Shown: positions 41,470 through 52,200 of the stretch, piece by piece
How the letters are laid out: each line of letters opens with the position of its first letter
Numbering within the stretch: position 1 is the first letter of the stretch
DNA from: Luscinia megarhynchos
Taxonomy: Eukaryota; Chordata; Aves; Passeriformes; Turdidae
Assembly (NCBI GenBank): GCA_034336665.1
Contig: CM067569.1
Coordinates: 20,839,820-20,903,819 of the forward strand
Length of the DNA stretch: 64,000 nucleotides
Direction: 5' to 3'
Made by a program: the position numbers and the translations under genes
Notes under the pieces: generated by a model
Seen by the model: the letters and a program-made list of their open reading frames with translations, nothing else
Told to the model about the DNA's origin: nothing
Databases searched by the model: none

Positions 41470-42467
41470 GAGCACTAAATTTCTTATTTATTTGTCTCTG
41501 TCCACCTGCTAACAGGCCAAACATTACAGAAATAATCTCAATGCTGGAGATTAGAATCCAGCCTCCTCTATTTCCGACACCCTTCTTGAGCTAGAACTTT
41601 GTTAATGTGTATAGCCAGAACAATAGGAAATGTTGTATTAAGTGTCAAGGATATATATTATGAGTGGGTTTTGGTTGCCTCAAGTCTACCTTCACAACAC
41701 GTTAGCATAAAGCTTTGCTCCAACCACACAACACGTGGTTTCTCTGGCATTAGGCTGATACACAGACAAGGCCCAGTAACAGTAACATTTACAGTTCAAG
41801 TTTACAGCACAAGTTCTCCAAATGCCAGCACTGGCTCAGTCAATAATATGCTGCACATGCTGGGCTTGTGTGCCACCCTGTCCATGTGTGTTGCTTCTGG
41901 GTCTATTTTTGCTTCTGAAACTGTTTTAGGAACAGGAGCACAGGACAAGTGACATTCAGGACTCGTCTGCAGCTTTCAACTCCACCTTAGAAGCAGGCAT
42001 GCCATTTGGGAATGGTGCTTGTGGGGACCCATCCTCATGTAAGTCCACCAGCACAACCAAGAGGGAAAGGAAGCACTGCTGAGTACTTACTCCCTACATA
42101 TTAGGGGCATTTCCTAGCAGTAAATATTTAAGAAGCCACAGGGGAAAAGATGCAAGCTGCATACAGCCAGAACAGATGTGGGACATCTGAGTGAAGGGGG
42201 AGGAAGAGAAAAAGTATCAGTGACTATTGGAACAGTCCTGCTACTAATGACTCATAAGCAAAAAGAGGCCACTGTGGGAAAATTGCAATCATTGCCAATG
42301 CAATTTAGCGTTTATAGAACATGTATAAGTATGGCAAGATCTCAAAACCTACAGACAGTGAAAGACATTAGGAGATCACGGTGCACAATGCCATGAAAAA
42401 CAGTCCAAACCAAATAGCTTCAAATTTCTTCCTTAACAGTGAAAGAAGTTAGTAGAAAAGGAGGAGA

Positions 42468-42735
42468 GCGTCGGCTGAGCGGCGTGCAGCGCGGGAGGGG
42501 TTCTGATCTCGGCAGGAGCCGGGGATGCTCTGCCGCGCTCAGGGCAGCAGCACCGCCGGGAGACACCTGGCGGCAGCGGCCGCGCTGCTGCGGGCCGGGG
42601 GAGCGCCAACAGCGGCACAGGAGCGGAACCGGGCCGGGGCACCGAACACACACCGACACACCGCTACAGGCGTACGGACCCCAGCTTCAGCAGCCCTAAA
42701 CCGCCCGAGCCTTGAAACCGCCTCTGCAACAGTCA
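42468..42735. promoter_or_regulatory. Orphan CpG island
   Basis: About 270 bp of CpG-dense sequence (GCGTCGGCTGAGCGGCGTGC at its left edge, GGCGGCAGCGGCCGCGCTGC near 42570) flanked on both sides by AT-rich DNA. Both strands have open frames of 70-85 codons, explained by GC content; none resembles a known protein. It lies about 11 kb upstream of the CAMK2G start. A distal promoter, a non-coding RNA promoter or an enhancer-associated island are all possible. Confidence 0.6.
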
Positions 42736-43151
42736 TTTGAACCCTGCTGTTCAATTAGCTAAGAAAACACTTCCAGTTTAAGGAGTTATGAATTACCTAC
42801 GTGGCAAAACTGCACTTCAGCTTTTGACACCACAACTTCTGCTTTTGCTGCCCTCTGCTCCTGTAAAACTTTTTGTTCTCATTTGCCAGGGTTCCCTTTG
42901 TAAAATCAAACCTTACCATGGGATCTTGAAGCAAACGATCCTGCCTCCTTCTCACAAACAATTTCCTCTACTGAACAGTTTTTGTGCCTTCTTGGTGGCA
43001 AATAGAGCTCTTTGGAGATGGGCTTCTTATTTGCACAGGTCATCAAGTATTTACACAGTGATGTACAACAATCTAATGAGATAATAAAAGAGTTGCATTA
43101 ATAAGTCATGACTGGACATCATTACAGAGGCAGAACTCCTAATCAAGATTT

Positions 43152-43174
43152 AAAACACGTTTAAAACGTGTTTT
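43152..43174. repeat. Perfect inverted repeat, 11-bp arms, 1-bp spacer
   Basis: AAAACACGTTT, one A, then AAACGTGTTTT. Each arm carries an ACGTG core on one strand, a sequence shared by bHLH-PAS/HIF-type sites. It is unique in the window. Confidence 0.9.
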
Positions 43175-45172
43175 GAGAAGGGACTCAGAAGAAATTTCTC
43201 TCTCCCTTTTCTGTGTCATTTACCTAAGAAACCATAATTTAGATTACCAGGTTATAAAGATTTTTGGCACTTAAGGAATTATCTTTATCTTTTTTGCTTT
43301 TTTTTAACTATTCAGAGGAGAAATGACAAATATCACTAATACATATTTGAGAATACCTGATTTATACAAGATAGCCAAGTATATATATTCAAATTTATTT
43401 TCTAAGAACCTATTTAAAACAGCCTTTTAATACTACATATAAAAAGGAGTGGGAAAAGCACAAGAACAAATGCAGAAGCATATCCCATGCAATTATAATT
43501 CACTTAGGTAATTGTCCCTGAAAATTACTGCAAATTTAACATCAGGCTGGACTAGCTATGAGGTACTCCTTCCTTTTGTATTAATCTCAGGCAGCACCTA
43601 CTGCAAGACATTTCTAAGAATTGTACTACAACAATCAAACCTATGTCAATTATTAATTTCTTGTGCTTTTCAGAAATTAGTGATGCTATATATTGCATAT
43701 ATACTGTAACAGGAGACATCAAAGACCCCAAAGTCTACCTTTCAGCACCCAGTTTAATATGAATTAAAGTTTTCCAGGCTGAAGATGCCACTTACTTCTG
43801 TCACACAACAGGCAGGAGAACCTCTGATCACTGGATTAAGCAGCTTGCTGAGACAATCTTTGCTGAAAGTCTGGTCTCCACAAACGGTATCCTTGTAGAA
43901 GCCCTTAAATAGCCCTCTATTAGGAGTAGGGAATAAGAGAAAAATCAACATGCCTAGCTATTGAGAAAAAAATTACTCCAAAGATAAAGTAAAAAAAGGA
44001 CAAAACTTTGGGAAGTGGAGGTTGCAGGAAGGGGAAAGATTTACTTAATTACTCAAGTAATGGCCCCACTGTGAATGAGTACAGGAGATGTAAAGAGCCA
44101 GTCTAGACCCTATGGGGAGGTAGTTCCAGCATACGAGGAATTCTTGAAACAAGCACCACGTGTTTGTACTCGAGAAATGATCACAGTTACTGTAATTACA
44201 CAAGCACACACTGCCCCCAGAAGGCAGCATCCCACACTTTGCCATTCATGTTGCTTTTTTCTGCTCCCTCTCACTTGCCTGCACTATTTACTGCAGTTAA
44301 ATGTCAAGTGATGCTCGAGGAGAAAAAAATTCCAGATTCATGTATGAAATTATGAACTCTGAGCTGATCATTGCTATTCATAGATAAGAAGGGCACCAAA
44401 GATAGTTAAATACATGGAGCACTACTCTTACAGAAACATTAAGTAAACTAGGACTCTTCAAATTAGAAAGGTAACAAATTAAAGTGATGTGAAACTTGCA
44501 TATAAAATAACAAGAGGATTCAGAGAAAGAAATAAAGAAGAGAAAGAAACTGATAAGTGCCATAAACATATCCTTTCCATGAAGTAGCTAGTTCTGGTGT
44601 TGTCCCCTGGAATTCACCAAGCCAGGTAGCCTTAGGCTTGCAGGGTGAGTATCAGGCTAGCAGGACTCAGAACAGCAGGGTGACGTGGTCCTCCAGAGCT
44701 CCCCACAGTGCTGCTGCCACCCTGGGCTCCTCCAAAATACATCAGGGCCAGCCACAAATACCTTCCTACCCCACAGCCTGAGCCTTGTCATGGACTGGGC
44801 AGAACTGAGCTGGTACTTCCTGAAGGAATTGGGTAAATCTGTCAGTCCCAAGCAAGGTTCTGAATGTTCCTCCCAGCTCTCATCTGGGCCTGCACAAATA
44901 GGTCACAACCCTGAGCAGAGGTGTGCAGCCCTGGAGAGAGCCAAGCATATCTAAGTGCCTGCCACCTTCAGAGCAATTTTCTGTACAGTCTTCTCACTTT
45001 ATTTATATTTATTGAGATACTCTTTTCCTCTGATGCCTGGAAGAGCTTTAAAGCCTTTTCCAAACTTCCCCTTTGCAGAACAACACCCACACACACACGC
45101 ACAACTACAGTAATTTAAATCCCTTTATAATTTCCTAACGGGGTTAAAATATTAAATTCTGGTCCCACAAGA

Positions 45173-45193
45173 CACTTTGTTGTAAACAAAGTG
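45173..45193. repeat. Inverted repeat, 9-bp arms, 3-bp spacer
   Basis: CACTTTGTT, GTA, AACAAAGTG. Each arm contains a CTTTGTT / AACAAAG element of the kind bound by SOX and TCF/LEF HMG factors, in opposed orientation, about 270 bp before the candidate CTCF site. Confidence 0.85.
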
Positions 45194-45359
45194 AAATTTA
45201 TGCTTTCGTAAATCAACTGTTCAGTGACAGCACAAGCATCACTCCTGGAACCACAGAGGGGAGGGATCCAGAGGGATGCCTGGCAAGGGGAGCCGGGGAG
45301 ATGAAGCCTAGAGCAATGTGAGGATATTGCAGCTTGCAAGAACATCCTGCACACCTGAG

Positions 45360-45499
45360 AAGAGCGATGGAAACACTCGCTGGGGAATGGGAACCCTCGG
45401 ACACCGGGGGCACAGCGCGGCGCGGCCTGCGGCCGGCACGGGCGGCGGACGCCAGGGGGCGCCCTCGGACAGGGCGGCGGCCGCTCTCTGGGCGCGGGC
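45360..45499. promoter_or_regulatory. CpG-rich block next to the minisatellite
   Basis: Unique GC-rich sequence with dense CpGs (for example GCGCGGCGCGGCCTGCGG near 45415-45433), starting abruptly from CpG-poor DNA and running into the decamer array. A shorter CpG-rich stretch resumes after the array at 46265-46340. Together they resemble an orphan CpG island expanded by the tandem repeat. A potential donor, ACC followed by GTAAGG, lies at 46357 on the plus strand. No coding exon is recognised. Confidence 0.5.
45448..45466 (+). promoter_or_regulatory. Candidate CTCF binding site
   Basis: The stretch CGCCAGGGGGCGCCCTC contains CCAGGGGGCGCC at 45452-45463, close to the central CTCF consensus. 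It lies in CpG-rich unique DNA about 35 bp before the decamer array, with the motif in forward orientation pointing towards the array. Occupancy cannot be judged from sequence, and the CpGs make binding potentially methylation-sensitive. Confidence 0.6.
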
Positions 45500-46265
45500 T
45501 AGCCCGGCCTGTCCTGGCCTCTCCCGGCCTATCCCAGAGTATCCCGGGGCGTCCTGGCCTCTCCCGGCCTATCCCAGAGTATCCCGGGCTGTCCCAGAGT
45601 ATCCCGGGGCGTCCTGGGCTATCCTAGCCTATGCCGGCCTATCCTGGCCTATCTGGGCTATCCCAGAGTATCCCGGGCTATCCCAGAGTATCCAGCCTAT
45701 CCCAGAGTATCCCGGGGCGTCCCGGGCTATCCCAGCCTATCCCGGCCTATCCTGGCCTATCCCGGGCTATCCCAGAGTATCCCAGGCTATCCCAGAGTAT
45801 CCCGGGGCGTCCCGGGCTATCCCAGAGTATCCCGGGCTGTCCCAGAGTATCCCAGGGCGTCCCGGGCTATCCTGGCCTATGCCGGCCTATCCTGGCCTAT
45901 GCCGGCCTATCCCAGAGTATCCCGGGCTATCCCAGAGTATCCCGGGGCGTCCTGGGCTATCCTAGCCTATGCCGGCCTATCCTGGCCTATCCCGGGCTAT
46001 CCCAGAGTATCCTGGGCTATCCCAGAGTATCCCAGAGTATCCCGGGCTATCCCGGCCTATCCCGGCCTATCCCAGAGTATCCCGGGGCGTCCCACCTATC
46101 CTGGCCTATCCCGGGCTATCCCAGAGTATCCCGGGCTGTCCCAGAGTATCCCGGCCTATCCCAGGCTATCCAGGCCTGTCCCGGGCTGTCCCAGAGTATC
46201 CCGGCCTATCCCAGGCTATCCAGGCCTGTCCCGGGCTATCCCAGAGTATCCCGGGCTGTCCTGGT
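45500..46265. repeat. GC-rich decamer minisatellite, about 77 units
   Basis: Tandem array with a 10-bp period. Main unit variants are TATCCCAGAG, TATCCCGGGC, TATCCCGGCC, TATCCTGGCC and CGTCCTGGCC. TATCCCAGAG commonly alternates with TATCCCGGGC or TATCCCGGGG, giving a partial 20-bp higher-order unit; a few units are 9 bp. Since 10 is not a multiple of 3 and no unit creates a plus-strand stop, all three plus frames stay open and give long proline/glycine/serine-rich translations that I regard as artefacts. On the minus strand GGG recurs every 10 bases. Confidence 0.97.
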
Positions 46266-49200
46266 CCCGGCGGGGCACGGCCGGGTGCCTGCGCTGGCCT
46301 GCGGGCTGCCCGCTGCCTGTTGCTCGGCTGCGGCCGCAGACTCAACAGCAGCCACCGTAAGGTGTTCAAAATGTGACACGGATGAGCTTTCGAGCCGTAC
46401 TTTGTGTCCTTAGTAGTCTCTGAAATTTGACTAAAAGGTTTTAAAGACACGACGTGTTCAAACTTCTTCAAAAATTTACGCTGACAGAAAAATTTCAAAT
46501 AAAGCAGTGGGTTTACGCAGGCTGTAGGGATTGCCTGTGTTTGGGTTTTGGGCTATCTGAGCAGCAGCTCAGGACCCCTGTAGGTGACAAGGGCAGCCCC
46601 GGCCCAGCCCAGCCCCAAGGCAGGCTGTAGTGCAGGTGGTGCAATCCAGCGCTGCTCTGGCTCTGAGCTGTGACAGGGAACGGCTGGGTGTGGTGCTCGC
46701 CCTCTGCCAACAAATCACCCTCCTGCCGTCTAATTCCTGCAATGCCCCGACACGTAATCACCAAATTCCATCAAAATCGGGAATCTCCAGCAAGACACTT
46801 AACTGTAAACCCAACAAGAAGGAACTGATCAAAGAGCAAAAGGATAATATGTCATGAAACATGACACATTTCTGTGGCTACATCTAGCTTAAAATTAACA
46901 CAGGCTCTGAGAGCTCATTATTCTTGAAAAATTATTTTCAAATACAGGCTCTGTTTGTGGCCTAAGGCACCTCACAGAAGTTGTGACCAGTAAGAAAAGG
47001 TCAATGCCACCCGACAATTTACATTTGCAAATACAGACCTGGAACTGTCATATTTTAAGTTGCTGGCTCCACAGTAGCCTCAGACAAGCCCTATGCTTTT
47101 TCCTTTTATCTCTTTATTTGCAAGATGTGATAGCAGTTATCTCTCCTATAAATCACAAACAGGGCTCTGACTGACAACTGGTCTATAAAGAATGAAGTCT
47201 TGTTAACAGTCACTGAAGTTATGCCAACTAACAACCCCGCAAATTCATGCTCTTTGGCTGTGGGTGTATTCATTTAGCTAATGAATATCAGTGTGTAGGA
47301 TTAACCAGATAAACCTGTAGCCAGGGAGAAATGAATACTATGTAGGGTGTGCATCCCTCTCAGCAATCCATGATTAATACTTTTTTCTACTAGAGTCTGT
47401 GCTTTTCATAAACTCCAGAATAATGAGCCCCAGTTTGCTCAGGGAACTTAATTTTTCCAACTGTGACACTCTGGAGGTTATGGCTCCCGCAGGTGTCTAA
47501 TAAAGGACAAACAAAAATTTGGGAGAAAAACAGTTTTTGCAGTTGAATCTGAATGTGTATCCCCATTGCAAACAGGAGGAGGGGCTGTTGTTTGCAGTTT
47601 AGAGTTCCCAGGACTCTTTGCCATGGCCAAGGGAAATGTTTACTACAGCTGTAATCTGTTATGTGCTGTTGATTTTAATTGCTTTTCAAAATGTGAAGAC
47701 AATATGTGATATTTGGAAGAGACTGGCAAGCTGCACTAATAAGCTCTGTTGTGCAGCAGATCTAGTTCACAATGTGCTTTGCAGGCTTCTCTACAAAATT
47801 TTGTCAGTATTCTGGGGAGTGAGGAAAGGAAAGAAAAGATCTTAGACATGCCCTACCCAGCCAAAGAAGCAAGCCTGATTCATTTCTTATCTTGGATCTG
47901 TATCCACAGAAGCCTAAGCCCTTCATTAGAAGACTCTACAGAAAGCAGCCAGAGAGCTATGGCAATACCAATTAATTAATTCTTATTGTAAAAACAAACA
48001 CTAAACTTTAGATTTGACACAAGTTATTTGGTCCAACAAGAACTGTCTTGGAAATTAGTAACATAGTACTTGGGTTAGAAATGGGTAGCCAGCAAGGCAC
48101 TTTGGTTGAGGGTTCAGAGGGGTTCCTCAAATATTTGGGAACACTCCAGTTCCACGTTAATGTCCATCTGGAGGCTGTTTCCAAAAGCTTTCAGTCCCTG
48201 GTCTTAGTTGGTGATGTATGAAGGAAATTCTTTGCTTCACTCTGCTAGGCAATTGGTATTCTGTGACATTGACTCACCTAATGTGTGCTTCTTCCTGGGG
48301 CTTGCATAGAGTCTCAGCCCCAAATGCAGAGTGCATTTTGCACTAGCAAGAGATGAGCCAAATGAGAATGACATGTCAGAGGGTTAAGAACATTTGCCTC
48401 AGCAAAGCTGTATTGTATAGGCTCCACAGAGAGCTTTTCTTTTGCAGCTGTGAGCTGGAAAAATCAGAAAATGAGGGAAAAAGCATCAGTAAGGCAAGTA
48501 GTATAAACTGGCAGATTCAAACACAGTAGAAGAGCAAAGCTACTGCTCTCATCCTGTCACACCCAAATACCCAGAAACTTTACAATAAATCTGGTTATAA
48601 ACATGATTTTCAATAATAGATCCCAGTTTCTAATCCTCCAGAAGAGCTAGGCTTGGATTCTCTGTGTGCAAGTCGCTTGGCTCAAACTGCAGCACCAGAA
48701 GTTTCCATGTCTATCTAGAAGTGGGTGACAAATAAGAACCAATTTTCAGAAATGCCTGAGGTCCTGGTAATTTCCAAGCAAGCTGTGCATGTTCAGTATC
48801 TCTGGGGAAAAGTAAAATAAAGAGACTCTTGGTTGTTTTCATGTGCCAAATATTAATTATTGGAAGACTGACCTCACACATGCTGGCTCACTTCTTGTTT
48901 GACCTCACTGAGACCTGTTTTTCCTCCTGTGGATTACATACATAATAATGATATTTCTCCCTATAATCTGTCTGAATAATGCTATGCAAATAGTAGATGT
49001 GATTAATTGCTGTCCACCTCACACATCAGGAATAGGCAAATTGGTAATTCAACCTTTTCTAAAGATTTTGGCTTTTGAACTGTTAATTTGACAAATAAGT
49101 GAAAACCCCAAACACTTGCACTTACACACCTTGTTAAAATTAAATCCAAAGCCATACCTTACTGATATGACCAACGTCTGCAAATAAGCAGGCACTTCAG

Positions 49201-52200
49201 ATTTTCTTGCATAAACAACTGGAAACAGGTCTGAGCAAATGGAGACAAGTCAGTACCTTCACCACCCAGTCCCTGGAGCCAGGGCAACACGGGACTGTGC
49301 AAGTTCTACCTGCCAGAGCCCTGCCTGCACCTCCCCTGTCCCAGGGTTTCTGTGCCTGTGCTCCAGGTCTGTCCTGATGGTGTTCAGCTGTAATCTGGAT
49401 TCAGATTAGGAAAATGGGACCTGTCCTTTTATTCCAGGCAACAGCTGAGGAGCGGTGCTGAAGCAAAGACCCTCAGCCTGGATCCTTGCCCGGGCTGTGT
49501 GGAGGGTGTGGACATGCCTGGGCTCTGCCTGCTGCCCTCCTGGCCTGCCCTGGGCTGTGCCACTCCGTGCTCAGCTGTGCTGGCAGGGGCTGGACACCGC
49601 CCCTGCTGCTTCCTGGCACCCCTCTCCCCTTCTCACAAAGGGATCAAAGGTGCAAAAAAAATGGTCTCCTGATTGCATTTCTTTATATTGAATGAAAAAT
49701 TACCATTTATTTGATTGCTTTGGGTAAGCAGAAGTCCCCTCATACTTCTGTGTCTATGGTGACCTACCTTTAACCTTCATTGTCAATTGGTCAAAAAATT
49801 TGTTTGGGTGGAAAGCTTTCCTGGAAAGTCTGCTTTTACGGGACAAGTGCCTAGCTGGGACTCACAAATGAACCAACTATATCTGGAAAATGCATCCAAA
49901 AACTTCCTATAATCTAAAATGGAAACTGCTGAGTACTTTCAGTCCATGCACATATCACCAGCTCCTCGCCACACACAGGTGGCTGCCATTCTGCAGAGGT
50001 CTGAGGAGGTGCAGCGTGTACAGTCCTGACTCACCACGAGTTCAGCTCAGTCTGAAACAAAACTGCTGTGCCTGTGGCACTGAGTGATGAACACACCACC
50101 TTGGCATCTGGGCCACATTGGCCTGCCTTTGCTGAGGGGCATGGAGCAATGGTAGCAAACACCAACCACATTTACCTTGTGTCATACAGCCCCAGTAATC
50201 ATGCTTGGGGGAGAAAGCAAAAGTGTAGCTCAATGTTGTAGCCAATGCATTATTTACTATCTAAAGAGAAAAAGGCAGAAAAGCCACTTCACTGGCTCAC
50301 TAAAGAGATACTCATTGTCACCCTCCCGCAGAGAGGTAAGATTCAAAACAAATGTGCTACCAGCTGACCAATTAGACACAGGCACTTAGAATGTTACTCC
50401 ACTTTGCCTGTACTTTGTAAGGCAAAACATTGGGTCCTTTCCTTGTGTTTGTACAGTTCCTTGGCATAATGGGGCTTTGATCTGTGACTGATATTGCTAT
50501 GGATATTCAATAGCTGAGGCATTTAAGGGATATCAGAAAACTGCCCAGTACCACTGGCAGGTAGCCTAACTAGTTGTCACAGGACTAACTAAGTATAGGA
50601 CAAAGAAAAGTAGAAACAAAATGGTAGGATAGTTTTGTGCTGTGGCTACACACTACATAATCTGAAGGAAAAAAGAAAAATTTTGAATAGTTGCTCTGTT
50701 TTAAAAAGAAGATATTAATTACCCCATTAATCTAAATGGAGAATGATGTAATCTAGAATTACTTTTTCCAAGTAGTTTAACTTAAAAAAAAAGCTAGTCT
50801 TTCTTTTGGGTAAATGCAGCAGTAAAGAATCAAAGCTTTATTATATTATTACTGTAAATCAAATCAAAAAGCTCCATGTTTCAAACCCATTTGTACCTCT
50901 ATTACACTTGAAATTATCCCAGCCATTGCACGATGACTGTTTGCTGACATTTCCCTATGATTAGTTTCACTCTGATTTATCAATTTTCTATATTTATTTC
51001 TTTATAACACATTTTAATTTTTCTGAGGCCAAACATTTTGTTTCCAGTGTCTTCTCTAACTAGCAATAGTTGAATTATATGAACAATTAAAAGCAGATTA
51101 CACTGCATGGTGTATTTCCATTATGTCCTCAGCTTGTGCCTAATAGCACTGTTTTTCTTTCTACAAAATATTTTTGTTTCCTTGAAGAAGTCCAGTGACA
51201 GATATGAAAACAAAGATTAAATTATCCAAACACAGATGCTCAAAAGCAAACATATAAGAACCCCAGTACAAGGATCCTTAGAAAAGTAATGCTTTAATTT
51301 GCTAGAGAACAAATATTAAGAATATCAGATTAAGGGACATGCTGAGCCTTGGATTTTGAAGGAAGCCACTTCAAAACATCCTGTTTCTTAAAATGACTGA
51401 TCTTATCTGTGAAAAAGTAACATGCTTTTTGACTCATTTCATCATTTGGGAAGGTCACCAGACCAATAGCTGTGATGGTCAGACAATTTCAATTTCCAGC
51501 CTAAACATACTTACAACCAGTGGACACAATCTGAACAGTCTGTTCCAGGGATTCCCCTATTTATTTCATAAATAGCTTCTGTCACGTAAATGCCAATGGA
51601 GACATACATAATTTTTACCCAGTCATCTCTGTAATAATTCTCCAAACCTCTTCAAACAGCATTATACCCTCCACTCCTTGGGTGCCCAGCTTTCCTACAG
51701 GCTCACTATATCTGCCTATTGCTTACTGCTTTTTGTTTCTTTGGATCCTCTGGTCTTGTGCCTGTATTTTTTAGCTTTTTGTCTGTGTAACATACACTGT
51801 TAGCAGATTCATCAGCTGTGTGCAAGATAAGGAAAGAAACCCTCCTTCCGAGCCTTCACCAGTATGCTAAGCCCTCATCCTCATCTTCTAGAGGTGAAGC
51901 TGCAGATGACATGGCACATGAGCAGAGTTCAGCCAGAGAGCAGATCTTCAGCTCAACAGACTGACACTTGCCAAGCCCGACAGACAGCTAACTTCTCTGA
52001 CTATCAACAGAATTTTCAGACACTTGCAGTAAAAAAACCATATTTTAAGATGCTGGTTCTGGGAATTAATTTGAATGTATTTGAATAGATTTGACTGGAA
52101 CTGAAAATAAATAATAACTCTACAAAAGATCTCAAGAATCATAAGAGGAGACAAACTTTTAAATGTGCAGGCTGGACATTTTAAATAATCCAACAACAGT

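Larger units (their letters stand above)
32291..42467. other. Upstream intergenic DNA, no gene recognised
   Basis: AT-rich, CpG-poor sequence upstream of CAMK2G. Reading frames are short and lack recognisable domains. It contains inverted repeats at 37559-37578 and 41446-41469 and no recognisable transposon. On the plus strand a donor-like CAGAG/GTAAAG at 32270 sits at the island edge, which could fit a divergent promoter transcript, but nothing else supports one. Confidence 0.6.
42736..45359. other. Intergenic DNA between two GC islands
   Basis: AT-rich sequence without a recognisable exon or transposon. It holds the near-perfect palindrome at 43152-43174, an inverted repeat at 45173-45193 and a short CA-rich run near 45087-45103. 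Confidence 0.6.

Noticed and set aside
45318..46413. PGLS/IPEYPG-rich open frames of 153-260 codons
   Set aside because: Translation of a 10-bp tandem repeat that is open in all three frames; not evidence of a protein.
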